Source of the DNA: Candidatus Omnitrophota bacterium
GTDB taxonomy: Bacteria; Omnitrophota; Gorgyraeia; Duberdicusellales; 4484-171
Length of the DNA stretch: 22,186 nucleotides
Reading direction: 5' to 3'
NCBI GenBank assembly: GCA_028717025.1
Contig: JAQUOR010000005.1
Span: 1 to 22,186, forward strand
The stretch's first letter is position 1. Each line of letters begins with the position of its first letter. The position numbers and the translations under genes were made by a program. Below, in pieces: positions 1-6,818 of the stretch. The notes beneath the pieces are model-generated. The model had not been told where the DNA came from, did not search any database, and was given only the letters and a program-made list of their open reading frames with translations.

Positions 1-126
1 AAACGCATACCGTTGGCCAGGTTCGGTGAGGCTTCGGACGTCGCAAAGGGAGTGCTTTTTTTAGCATCCAGCGATGCCGATTATATTACCGGTCAGGTCT
101 TAGTCATAGATGGTGGGTTGGTATAA
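1..126 (+). CDS. fabG: 3-oxoacyl-ACP reductase FabG, C-terminal end (partial)
   Basis: Only the last 41 codons are in the window; the gene begins upstream. The readable end contains PLARFGEASDVAKGVLFLAS and then ITGQVLVIDGG, the classic C-terminus of short-chain dehydrogenases of the FabG type, where the ITGQ...DGG strand closes the Rossmann fold near the tetramer interface. FabG reduces 3-oxoacyl-ACP to 3-hydroxyacyl-ACP with NADPH in the cytosol. The neighbours acpP and fabF follow directly, giving the common fabG-acpP-fabF order, which supports FabG over another short-chain dehydrogenase. The catalytic Ser-Tyr-Lys region is outside the window and cannot be checked. Confidence 0.9.
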   Translation, partial: KRIPLARFGEASDVAKGVLFLASSDADYITGQVLVIDGGLV

Positions 127-199
127 GGAAAAGTACGACGTATAGATATAGGTAACTCAGAAGGAAACGAAATCGACAATATTAGAAAAGGAGGGAACA

Positions 200-445
200 A
201 TGAGCGTTGACGACAGAGTAAAAGAGATCATTGCTGAACAGTTAGGAGTAAAAAAGGAAGAGATCAAACCCGAGAGTTCTTTCATTGACGATTTAGGCGC
301 TGATTCCCTGGATACCGTCGAAGTAGTCATGGCCCTGGAAGAAGAATTCGGTATTGAAATCCCTGATGAAGATGCAGAAAAAATAACCACGGTCGGCGAA
401 GCGATTAAGTATATCGACGATAAGTCGGGGAAGAAAGATAAGTAG
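200..445 (+). CDS. acpP: Acyl carrier protein
   Basis: This 81-aa acidic protein is a typical acyl carrier protein. The phosphopantetheine attachment motif GADSLDTVE places the modified serine at Ser36, and the helix II continuation (EVVMALEEEFGIEIPDEDAEKI) is standard. It carries growing acyl chains to FabG, FabF and the other type II fatty-acid synthase enzymes in the cytosol. The start is fixed by a strong Shine-Dalgarno AAAGGAGGG at 187-195. It follows fabG after 73 bp and precedes fabF by 8 bp, so the three are probably one transcript. The gene ends with TAG, which shows that TAG works as a stop codon in this genome and bears on the fabF anomaly next door. Confidence 0.97.
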   Translation: MSVDDRVKEIIAEQLGVKKEEIKPESSFIDDLGADSLDTVEVVMALEEEFGIEIPDEDAEKITTVGEAIKYIDDKSGKKDK

Positions 446-453
446 TTCTTTTA

Positions 454-1692
454 ATGGAGAGGCGTGTTGTCGTTTCAGGATGTGGAGTAGTCTCTCCTGT
501 CGGCATAGGTAAGCTTTCCTTCTGGAACTCGCTTATTCAGGGAAAAAGCGGCATAGGAAAGATTACTCAATTTGAGGCGAAAGATTTCGATTCTCAAATT
601 GCCGGAGAGGTGAAAGATTTTGTCCCTCCTTCTTTTATTGCCCTCAAGGACATAAGAAGAACCCCTCGTTTTGTCCAGTTCGCATTAAAAGCTGCAGAAG
701 AGGCATTGGGAGAAAGCGGTCTAAGTCAGACCACTTTTGATCCCTACCGTGTCGGAGTGATCATTGGCTCGGGCATCGGAAGCTTAGAGACTGTAGAGAA
801 AGAAGAAAGGGTCTTTATGGAGAAGGGGCCACGCAGGCTTTCTCCGTTTATGATACCTATGCTCATTACCAATGAAGCTGCCGGTCACGTTGCGATTCAA
901 TTTCATTTAAAAGGACTAAATTTCTGTACCGTTACGGCGTGCGCTTCAGCAGCGCATGCAATCGGCGAAGCTTTTAAGGCAGTGCAATATAACAGGGCTG
1001 ATGCCATGGTCTGCGGCGGTACCGAAGCTTGCGTTACGCACTTAGGTGTTGGCGGCTTTTGCGCTCTGCGGGCACTTTCAAAAAGAAATAATGAACCTAC
1101 GCGCGCAAGTCGTCCCTTTGAAAGGGACAGGGACGGCTTTGTCATGGCAGAGGGCGCCGGGATGATAGTGCTTGAAGAGCTTGAACATGCAAAGAAGCGA
1201 GGCGCGCCTATCTACGCTGAAGTATGCGGGTATGGGGCAACCGGTGACGCGTATCATATTACTGCACCCGATCCCGAAGGTGAATCGGCGGTTAAAGCGA
1301 TGGAGATGGCTCTTAAGGAAGCAAAAGTTCCCCTGCAGGATAAAATTTACATCAATGCGCACGGCACCAGCACTGAGCTTAATGATAAAATGGAGACAAA
1401 AGCGATAAAAAAAGTATTTGGCCAATATGTGGATAATGTGCGCGTAAGCTCTACCAAGTCTATGACAGGGCATACCCTGGGAGCGGCGGGCGCAATAGAA
1501 TTTATCGCCTCTTGCCTTACGATAAAGAATAAAATCATCCACCCCACGATAAATTAGGAAAATCCCGATCCGGAATGCGACCTCGATTACACTCCTAATC
1601 ATGCCCTGAAGTGTGACGTAAAGGTCGCTCTATCCAATTCTTTAGGGTTTGGCGGACATAACGCTACTCTCCTTATAAAAGAATTCAAATAA
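454..1692 (+). CDS. fabF: 3-oxoacyl-ACP synthase II FabF, interrupted by an in-frame amber codon
   Basis: FabF extends acyl-ACP by decarboxylative condensation with malonyl-ACP. Reading from ATG 454, the thiolase-fold catalytic triad falls at Cys163 (VTACASAAHA), His303 (NAHGTS) and His340 (SMTGHTLGAAG), the same numbers as in E. coli FabF. Codon 368 (1555-1557) is TAG. In the same frame the protein continues as ENPDPECDLDYTPNHA... and SNSLGFGGHNATL..., ending at TAA 1690-1692. The total is 412 codons, the normal family length. The lost part holds the gating Phe (Phe399 here, Phe400 in E. coli) and the C-terminal core strand, so a product ending at 1557 should be inactive. Related proteins usually have Tyr or another sense residue at this position (PTINYENPDPECDLDY type), so TAT or TAC to TAG is a one-base change. 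A sequencing error, a genuine nonsense mutation and suppression all remain possible. There is no clear Shine-Dalgarno; translation is probably coupled to acpP 8 bp upstream. Confidence 0.93.
1555..1557 (+). other. In-frame TAG inside fabF
   Basis: An amber codon lies at fabF codon 368, between PTIN and ENPDPECDLDY. Everything after it is in frame and family-like for 44 more codons up to a TAA. Neighbouring genes (acpP, leuC, truB, the ftsL-like gene, mraY) end with TAG, so general reassignment of TAG is not supported. Confidence 0.95.
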
Positions 1693-1751
1693 TTAAACCG
1701 TATAAAAAACACATGGGCATGGAGATGCCACGTTAAGCATCAAGGTTGACT

Positions 1752-3005
1752 ATGGGACTGACATTAATTGAAAAAATATTATTAAAGGCGTCAGGAAAAA
1801 AAGACTTAAGTGATTTCGTCTACGCAAATGTCGATTTTTGCTTTGGCAACGATATCACTGCGCCCCTGGCAGTAAAAGAGTTTATTAATGCCGGTTTTGA
1901 CTCGGTATTCGACGCTAATAAAATCGGTTTTGTCTGTGACCACTTTGTTCCGGCGCGTGATTTAAAAGCCGCCAACAACGTAAAACTTTTAAAAGATTTT
2001 GCAGCTCGTTTTAAAATAAAGAATTTCTATGATATCAATCAGTGCGGTATTGAACATATTTTCCTTATCGAAAAGGGTTTGATCAGGCCCGGGTACCTTG
2101 CAATAGGTGCCGATTCTCATACCTGTACCGGCGGCGCAATCGGCGCCGCAAGCTTCGGTGTGGGTTCAACCGACCTGGCCGCTGCCATGAAAGAAGGCAG
2201 GTGCTGGTTTAAGGTCCCCAAGACGATTAAGTTCGTTTATAAAGGAAAACGCGATACATGGATAACCGGTAAAGATCTTATCCTGCACACTATTGGAAAA
2301 ATCGGCGTTGACGGAGCGTTGTATAAAGTCATGGAGTTTTCCGGTCCGATTATCCGGGCTTTAGGCCTTGACGACAGGCTTACTATGACGAATATGGCCA
2401 TTGAAGCAGGAGGGAAGACCGGAGTTGTTGAGCCCGATGAGATTACCTGTAAATATTTAAAATTATCGCAGGCTTCGATAAAACATTTAAAGAGCGATGT
2501 GGATGCCGCATACGATCAGATCATTGAGATCGACGTGACAAAGATGTCGCCTCAGGTAGCATGTCCGCATTTGCCGAGCAACGTTAAACCAGTCGAAGCG
2601 CTGCGTAAAGTCGTTTTAAACCAGGTGATCATCGGTTCCTGCACCAACGGCAGGATCTCTGATCTGCGTAATGCCGCTAAAATTTTAAAAGGGAAAAAGA
2701 TAAAAAAGGGATTGCGCGTGGTAGTCATTCCGGCAACGCCAGGCGTTTACCTTGATGCAGAGAAACAAGGTTTGATCAAAATATTTATGGATGCGGGTTG
2801 TATTGTCAGCCCGCCTACCTGTGGCCCCTGTTTAGGGGGACATATGGGGATCCTCGATAAAGGAGAAGTGGCCCTGGCGACGACTAACAGGAACTTTATC
2901 GGCAGGATGGGGCATCCGGAGAGTTTTGTCTATTTAAGCTCGCCTGCAGTCGCTGCTGCAAGCGCGATCAAGGGAAGAATCGCTCATCCGGATGAGATAC
3001 AATAG
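1752..3005 (+). CDS. leuC: 3-isopropylmalate dehydratase large subunit
   Basis: This 417-aa protein belongs to the aconitase superfamily, in the short HACN/archaeal-type branch of LeuC (about 420 aa, without the extra domains of aconitase). The [4Fe-4S] ligands are visible as Cys297 (IGSCTNGR) and Cys357/Cys360 (PPTCGPCLGG). GADSHTCTGGAIGA and FGVGSTD are further conserved substrate-site segments. With LeuD it isomerises 2- to 3-isopropylmalate in leucine synthesis. A TTG six bases upstream is in frame, but ATG 1752 has AAGG at 1742-1745 at the right distance and is preferred. A homoaconitase or citramalate-pathway role cannot be excluded for this branch, but the leuD and leuB neighbours favour leucine synthesis. 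The TAG stop lies inside the first heptamer of the repeat element that follows. Confidence 0.93.
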   Translation: MGLTLIEKILLKASGKKDLSDFVYANVDFCFGNDITAPLAVKEFINAGFDSVFDANKIGFVCDHFVPARDLKAANNVKLLKDFAARFKIKNFYDINQCGIEHIFLIEKGLIRPGYLAIGADSHTCTGGAIGAASFGVGSTDLAAAMKEGRCWFKVPKTIKFVYKGKRDTWITGKDLILHTIGKIGVDGALYKVMEFSGPIIRALGLDDRLTMTNMAIEAGGKTGVVEPDEITCKYLKLSQASIKHLKSDVDAAYDQIIEIDVTKMSPQVACPHLPSNVKPVEALRKVVLNQVIIGSCTNGRISDLRNAAKILKGKKIKKGLRVVVIPATPGVYLDAEKQGLIKIFMDAGCIVSPPTCGPCLGGHMGILDKGEVALATTNRNFIGRMGHPESFVYLSSPAVAAASAIKGRIAHPDEIQ

Positions 3006-3038
3006 ACTGCAGACCAAAGACCGAAGACCACAGACCTA
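3004..3038 (+). repeat. Left heptamer array (5 x AGACnnn)
   Basis: Five consecutive 7-bp units share AGAC at positions 1-4, and units 2-5 share AGACC. The first unit overlaps the leuC stop codon. This is the left arm of the inverted pair. Confidence 0.85.
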
Positions 3039-3046
3039 AAAATTAT

Positions 3047-3196
3047 ATGAGAAACTATAGAAATAGTAACATGTATCAATTTGTAGATGATTTGGCGGTA
3101 AGCATATATAAAGTCACTACAGATTTTCTAAAAAAAGTTCCAGGGGTTAGAAACTTTCGAGAGTCTTTAGTCTTTAGTCTTTTGTCTTTGGTCTAA
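3047..3196 (+). pseudogene. Remnant of a four-helix-bundle (23S rRNA IVS-type) protein gene
   Basis: This 49-codon reading frame was found by eye. It starts MRNYRNSNMYQFVDDLAVSI and continues YKVTTDF. This fits helix 1 of the four-helix-bundle/S23 family (pattern YRdLkvyQkA.eLAleIYKlT..F). The expected next part (P..E..gL..Q.rRA..SI..NIAEG) is missing. The frame instead jumps to a short tail encoded by the right heptamer array, where it stops at TAA 3194-3196. Family members are usually about 110-125 aa, so this is an internally deleted copy. There is no good Shine-Dalgarno. Its stop lies 4 bp before the leuD ATG, so if translated at all it could couple to leuD. Confidence 0.6.
3162..3196 (+). 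repeat. Right heptamer array (AGTCTTT type, 5 units)
   Basis: Three exact AGTCTTT units are followed by two variants, with no spacer. The array is inverted relative to the array at 3004-3038. It ends 4 bp before the leuD start codon. Confidence 0.85.
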
Positions 3197-3200
3197 GCAT

Positions 3201-3701
3201 ATGATTATTAAAGGTAATGTTCATACGTTTGGCGATAATATCAATACCGACGATATCATTGCGGCTAAATACCTGGATTCTCAGGACGAGAAATTCTTAG
3301 GCTCTAAGTGCATGGAAAATTTAGACAGCAAATTTACCACGCGTGTGCAAAAAGGGGATATCATCGTGGCAGGCACCAATTTTGGTTGCGGTTCAAGCAG
3401 GGAGCATGCTCCGGTTGCGATAAAGGGATGCGGCATAAGCCTTGTGATTGCAAAAAGTTTTGCGAGGATTTTTTATCGTAATTGCATTAATGTCGGTTTG
3501 CCTATACTGGTGTGTTCCCAAAGCGATAAATTTAAAAGCGGCGATACACTTGAAGTCGATTTAGAAAGAGGGATAATCAAGAATGTCGCAACAGGCGCAA
3601 TTTTTCATTCAGAAAAATTTCCTTCTTTTATGGAGGAGATAATACATAAAGGCGGTCTTATGAACTGGGTAAAGGCGAAAAAAGAAAGGGAGGATGCATG
3701 A
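3201..3701 (+). CDS. leuD: 3-isopropylmalate dehydratase small subunit
   Basis: This 166-aa swivelling-domain subunit of isopropylmalate isomerase has the length of the archaeal-type LeuD. The signature GTNFGCGSSREHAP is intact, and the N-terminal GDNINTDDIIAAKYL is the usual opening strand. It pairs with LeuC in the cytosol. No Shine-Dalgarno is visible: the bases directly upstream are the right heptamer array of the inserted element. leuD may therefore depend on coupling to the remnant frame that ends 4 bp upstream, or on a non-canonical site. It overlaps the next small gene by 4 bp (ATGA), so the rest of the operon is tightly coupled. Confidence 0.94.
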   Translation: MIIKGNVHTFGDNINTDDIIAAKYLDSQDEKFLGSKCMENLDSKFTTRVQKGDIIVAGTNFGCGSSREHAPVAIKGCGISLVIAKSFARIFYRNCINVGLPILVCSQSDKFKSGDTLEVDLERGIIKNVATGAIFHSEKFPSFMEEIIHKGGLMNWVKAKKEREDA

Positions 3702-3958
3702 AAGTACCGCGCGTAAAACACAAAGTAAAGATTATTTGTACGGACGGTTCTTTTGTTACCGGCTTTGTCCATGTCGCAGAGGGTCTTCGGGTGCTTGATT
3801 TTTTTAATGATCAGCAATTGAATTTTATTGCCGTTACTGATGCAACATTCCAGAATCTGCGTGAGGTCCATTCTTTTAAATTAGTCAATGATATGTACAG
3901 GAAAAAAGAAACTATTTTTTTAAATCGGGAATCAATTAAATGGGTTGAGGAGATATAA
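3698..3958 (+). CDS. Small conserved protein, possibly DUF6812-like
   Basis: This 86-aa soluble protein starts in the ATGA overlap with leuD and ends 2 bp before leuB. No signal peptide or membrane segment is visible. The pattern of short beta strands (KVKIICTDGSFVTGFVHV), then GLRVLDFFND and FIAVTDATF, and a closing IFLNRESIKWV strand resembles small beta-barrel proteins I associate with DUF6812. That match is from memory and unverified. No catalytic residues can be named. Its place inside the leu operon, coupled on both sides, suggests co-expression with the leucine enzymes, but no function can be assigned. Confidence 0.8.
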   Translation: MKVPRVKHKVKIICTDGSFVTGFVHVAEGLRVLDFFNDQQLNFIAVTDATFQNLREVHSFKLVNDMYRKKETIFLNRESIKWVEEI

Positions 3959-3960
3959 CT

Positions 3961-5025
3961 ATGGGGAAAGCATATACGATAGCAGTTGTCCCGGGCGACG
4001 GTACAGGGCCCGAGGTAATACGGGAAGGTTTAAAGGTACTCGCTGCAGCAAGTAAGAAATTTAAGTTTACCTACACGACAAAGGCCTTTGATTTTGGCGG
4101 AGAGCGGTATTTAAAAACAGGCAAAACAATTGATGAGAACGATATCAAGGAACTTACGAAATACTCGGCTATTTATCTGGGAGCCATTGGACACCCGGAA
4201 GTAAAGCCCGGAATCTTAGAGACCGGCGTGCTTCTTAAGTTAAGATTTTCTCTGGATCAATACATAAATTTACGTCCCATTAGACTGTACGATGCGGCTT
4301 TTTGCCCTTTAAAAGATAAGAAGCCCGAGGATATCGATTTTGTCGTAGTGCGTGAGAATTCCGAAGGCTTGTATAAAGGAATGGGCGAGTTTAAAGATAA
4401 AGGCACGAAAAACGAAGTAGCAATCCAGCTCTCGTACAATACCCGAAAAGGGGTCGAGCGTTGCATACGCTACGCCTTTGAATATTGCCGTATGCGTAAT
4501 AAACGGAAAAAACTTACTCTCTGCGGAAAAACAAACGTGTTGACCTATGCCTGGGACCTTTGGCAAAGGACCTTTAACGAAGTTGCCAAAGAATATCCTG
4601 ATATCACCACCGATTATGCGCACGTTGATGCAACCACCATGTGGTTTGTTAAAAATCCGGAATGGTTTGACGTGATTGTTACCGACAATATGTTCGGCGA
4701 TATCATCACCGATCTGGGCGCAATGATCCAGGGCGGTATGGGTATTGCCGCAGGCGGCAACATCAATCCTGAAGGTGTTTCAATGTTTGAGCCCATAGGC
4801 GGCAGCGCCCCAAAATATACCGGTAAAAACGTCATCAACCCCCTGGCAGCTATTTGTGCGGCAGGCATGATGCTTGAGACGCTTGGTGAAAAAGAAGCTG
4901 CTCATGCGATTGAGGCAGCAGCTATTAAAGTTGTTACCACAAAATTAAAGAGCCTTGCTGCAGGGAAAATGGGTTATACGACCGAAGGCGTAGGCGATTT
5001 AGTCGTAAAGTCGTTGGGAAAGTAA
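3961..5025 (+). CDS. leuB: 3-isopropylmalate dehydrogenase (isocitrate/isopropylmalate dehydrogenase family)
   Basis: This 354-aa beta-decarboxylating dehydrogenase oxidises 3-isopropylmalate to 2-ketoisocaproate with NAD+ and Mg2+. The start VVPGDGTGPEV, the segment LLKLRFSLDQYINLRP (LeuB-like, with the substrate arginines) and the metal-binding run TDNMFGDIITDLGAMIQGG are clear. The nucleotide loop reads EPIGGSAPKYTGKNVINPLA, where many LeuB proteins have E.VHGSAPDI.G; the usual His is Gly here. This marks a diverged LeuB branch, and isocitrate, tartrate or homoisocitrate cannot be excluded from sequence alone. Operon position after leuC and leuD supports isopropylmalate. A purine-rich GAGGAG about 10 bases upstream supports ATG 3961. 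A small hairpin lies over the stop codon. Confidence 0.88.
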   Translation: MGKAYTIAVVPGDGTGPEVIREGLKVLAAASKKFKFTYTTKAFDFGGERYLKTGKTIDENDIKELTKYSAIYLGAIGHPEVKPGILETGVLLKLRFSLDQYINLRPIRLYDAAFCPLKDKKPEDIDFVVVRENSEGLYKGMGEFKDKGTKNEVAIQLSYNTRKGVERCIRYAFEYCRMRNKRKKLTLCGKTNVLTYAWDLWQRTFNEVAKEYPDITTDYAHVDATTMWFVKNPEWFDVIVTDNMFGDIITDLGAMIQGGMGIAAGGNINPEGVSMFEPIGGSAPKYTGKNVINPLAAICAAGMMLETLGEKEAAHAIEAAAIKVVTTKLKSLAAGKMGYTTEGVGDLVVKSLGK

Positions 5026-5043
5026 TCCTTATAAAGGATTTTT
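5024..5043 (+). terminator. Weak intrinsic terminator or attenuating hairpin after leuB
   Basis: AATCCTT at 5024-5030 and AAGGATT at 5034-5040 form a perfect 7-bp stem with a 3-nt loop, running into five T (5039-5043). The stem is AT-rich and begins inside the leuB stop codon, so termination is probably partial. The next gene begins 19 bp further on. Confidence 0.4.
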
Positions 5044-5061
5044 CTACTGACAAACGCGATC

Positions 5062-5736
5062 ATGGCTATACGTTACCAGATGAATATTCTTGAGAGCAAG
5101 GCGCCTTACTGGGAAGGTAAGATCTTTGATATTTCTTTTGAAGAGTCGATCATGGGGGTTACCAGCAGTACTTTTGATCTGCGCCGCTTCCAAAGGGAAG
5201 GTTATTTAGCCGAGCTCATCCGGCTCCTTAAAACAGCCGACGAAACCTGTTTTGTGGTTATTGAGATAAGTATTACTGCCCTTGATGGAATGCCCGAAGA
5301 AAAGCGAGAGAGAGCGCTACAGCTTACTACAAATCCAACAACGATCGCTGCGACCAAAGCCGTTAAAAAGATGTTTGGTATACGTAAAGGCATGACTCTT
5401 GATTTCTTTTCTTTACCGGACAATAAGTTGTATAAGCTTACCGAGATCTTGAATTGCATGGATAGCGAAAATACTCGTTGTTATTTTGTTTTCGATAAGG
5501 AGGCTAACCGGCAGGCGTTACTCTCCCGCATTGAGAAGTTTTATAAAACTAGAGCATTAGACGAGGAACATGTCGCGTCGCTTTCTCTTGATTTTATAAA
5601 ATACTGTTTTGGCGGAAAAGGGGTAGAAGAAAAGTTTAAAATTTTTACTTCTCATTGCGACAGGGAAGAGGCAAAAAATATAATGTTAAATTCTACGTTT
5701 GCTGATGCGGACAAATTTAAGGTGAAGGTAAGATGA
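5062..5736 (+). CDS. Unrecognised 224-aa protein between leuB and asd
   Basis: I do not recognise this family. The protein is soluble-looking, with no signal peptide and no membrane segment. It mixes charged helices with hydrophobic strands (CFVVIEISITAL near 80, CYFVFDKE near 140). A segment NPTTIAATKAVKKMFGIRKG lies near residues 92-111. The few cysteines are scattered and show no metal-site spacing. The ATG at 5062 has no strong Shine-Dalgarno; an in-frame ATG seven codons later is an alternative. It overlaps asd by 4 bp (ATGA), so the two are translationally coupled. That argues for a real protein, perhaps linked to aspartate-family synthesis. Codon composition looks like its neighbours. 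Confidence 0.8.
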   Translation: MAIRYQMNILESKAPYWEGKIFDISFEESIMGVTSSTFDLRRFQREGYLAELIRLLKTADETCFVVIEISITALDGMPEEKRERALQLTTNPTTIAATKAVKKMFGIRKGMTLDFFSLPDNKLYKLTEILNCMDSENTRCYFVFDKEANRQALLSRIEKFYKTRALDEEHVASLSLDFIKYCFGGKGVEEKFKIFTSHCDREEAKNIMLNSTFADADKFKVKVR

Positions 5737-6764
5737 AAAAAAAATCAAAGTATAATGTGTGTGTCGTCGGCGCTGGAGTCGTTGGCATTGAGATGTTGCG
5801 TTGTTTGCGCCGGCGTAACTTTCCGTTTGGAGCGCTTCGGGTTTTTGCGCGTTCGAATCGTGACATAGAGGTCGACGGACAAACATACCAGGTTGAAGCT
5901 ATAACCCCCGAGGGTTTTTCCGGTATCGATATCGCGCTTTTTGCCGGCACTGAAGGAGAAAAAGGCGCAGCCGTAACCTACGCACACCAAGCGGTGAGCC
6001 GGGGCGCGGTTGTCATCGATAACGGCGCTGATTTTCGCATGGATAAAAACGTTCCGCTGGTGGTACCTGAAGTTAACGCAACGGATATTAAGAAACATAA
6101 AGGCATTATCGCTAACCCTAATTGCTCAACCGTTCAGATGGTGGTAGCGCTCTGGCCGATATATAAAAAAGCGGGAATAAAACGGGTTGTGGTGACCACT
6201 CTGCAGGCTTCTTCCGGAGCGGGCAGGGCAGCGGTAGAGCAGTTAAACCAGGAGACCTCTCGTATCGCGTCAAGGGGGTTTGCAAGCGTACAGGTAGAGG
6301 CTCAGGATAATATAAAAAAAGCCATGCCGCAGCAGCTTGCGTATAACGTATTTCCGCACATTGGAGGTTTAAGCGACGACGATTATACTTCTGAAGAATG
6401 GAAACTGGTCAGAGAGACACACAAGATAATGCACGACGATAAAATTAAGATTTCTGCTACTACCGTACGTGTTCCGGTACGCACGGGACACTCGGAATCG
6501 GTCTACATAGAGACATTTGAGCCGCTTGCGCCGGAAAAAGTGAAATCCATCCTTGCGAAAGCCCCCGGTGTTATCGTGATCGATGAGCTTGGCAAGAATC
6601 TCTATCCTATGCCTAAAGATGCGGAGAGTAAGGATGAAGTGTTTGTGGGGCGCATCCGCAGGGACCCTTTTGTCAAAAACGGTCTTTGGTTGTGGGTGGT
6701 CGCCGATAATCTCTTAAAGGGCGCAGCGCTTAATGCGGTCCAGATTGCCGAGCATTTGCTCTAA
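5733..6764 (+). CDS. asd: Aspartate-semialdehyde dehydrogenase
   Basis: This 343-aa enzyme reduces aspartyl phosphate to aspartate semialdehyde with NADPH, feeding lysine/DAP, threonine and methionine synthesis. The catalytic cysteine is Cys131 in NPNCSTVQM. The ATTVRVPVRTGHSES segment, DEVFVGRIRRD and the C-terminal GLWLWVVADNLLKGAALNAVQ are diagnostic. The N-terminal nucleotide loop is GAGVVG, one residue shorter than the usual GATGAVG, and the usual SAGG segment is replaced by FAGTEGEKGAA. The phosphate-site region reads DNGADFRM instead of DNSSAFRM. These may be features of a branch and may affect cofactor preference. It starts inside the end of the preceding unknown gene. Confidence 0.92.
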   Translation: MKKKSKYNVCVVGAGVVGIEMLRCLRRRNFPFGALRVFARSNRDIEVDGQTYQVEAITPEGFSGIDIALFAGTEGEKGAAVTYAHQAVSRGAVVIDNGADFRMDKNVPLVVPEVNATDIKKHKGIIANPNCSTVQMVVALWPIYKKAGIKRVVVTTLQASSGAGRAAVEQLNQETSRIASRGFASVQVEAQDNIKKAMPQQLAYNVFPHIGGLSDDDYTSEEWKLVRETHKIMHDDKIKISATTVRVPVRTGHSESVYIETFEPLAPEKVKSILAKAPGVIVIDELGKNLYPMPKDAESKDEVFVGRIRRDPFVKNGLWLWVVADNLLKGAALNAVQIAEHLL

Positions 6765-6818
6765 CGCGCTTTTTGCTACACGCCTTTTGCGTCGTACAAT
6801 ACCAATACAATTTTACGC

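Larger units (their letters stand above)
3004..3196. mobile_element. Heptamer-flanked IVS-like element inserted between leuC and leuD
   Basis: The left end (3004-3038) is five head-to-tail heptamers of the form AGACnnn, starting at 3004, 3011, 3018, 3025 and 3032. The right end (3162-3196) is five heptamers: three AGTCTTT (3162, 3169, 3176), one TGTCTTT (3183) and one GGTCTAA (3190). The two arrays are inverted relative to each other. AGACCAAAGAC at 3011-3021 is the exact reverse complement of 3184-3194, and pairing continues imperfectly for about 27 bp. Between them lies a remnant of a four-helix-bundle (23S rRNA intervening-sequence type) gene. leuC and leuD are normally adjacent, so this looks like an insertion that later lost its middle. 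Mobility is inferred; no transposase is present. Confidence 0.6.

Noticed and set aside
454..1557. Genome-wide reassignment of TAG to an amino acid, suggested by fabF
   Set aside because: acpP, leuC, the lipoprotein gene, truB, the ftsL-like gene and mraY all end in TAG at their expected C-termini, so TAG acts as a stop here.
1078..1602. Long antisense reading frames over fabF, the nucleotidyltransferase gene (10402-10914) and others
   Set aside because: They lie opposite strongly conserved genes, have no recognisable domains or ribosome-binding sites, and have the composition expected of shadow frames.
1716..1729. Small hairpin GGCAT/ATGCC upstream of leuC as an attenuator
   Set aside because: A 5-bp stem with no T-tract, no leader peptide with Leu codons and no alternative pairing that I can find.
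1746..1751. TTG 1746 as leuC start
   Set aside because: ATG 1752 has a better-placed AAGG and gives the normal family length.
3004..3196. CRISPR array, because of the regular short repeats
   Set aside because: The units are 7 bp with no spacers and the two arrays are inverted; there are no cas genes.
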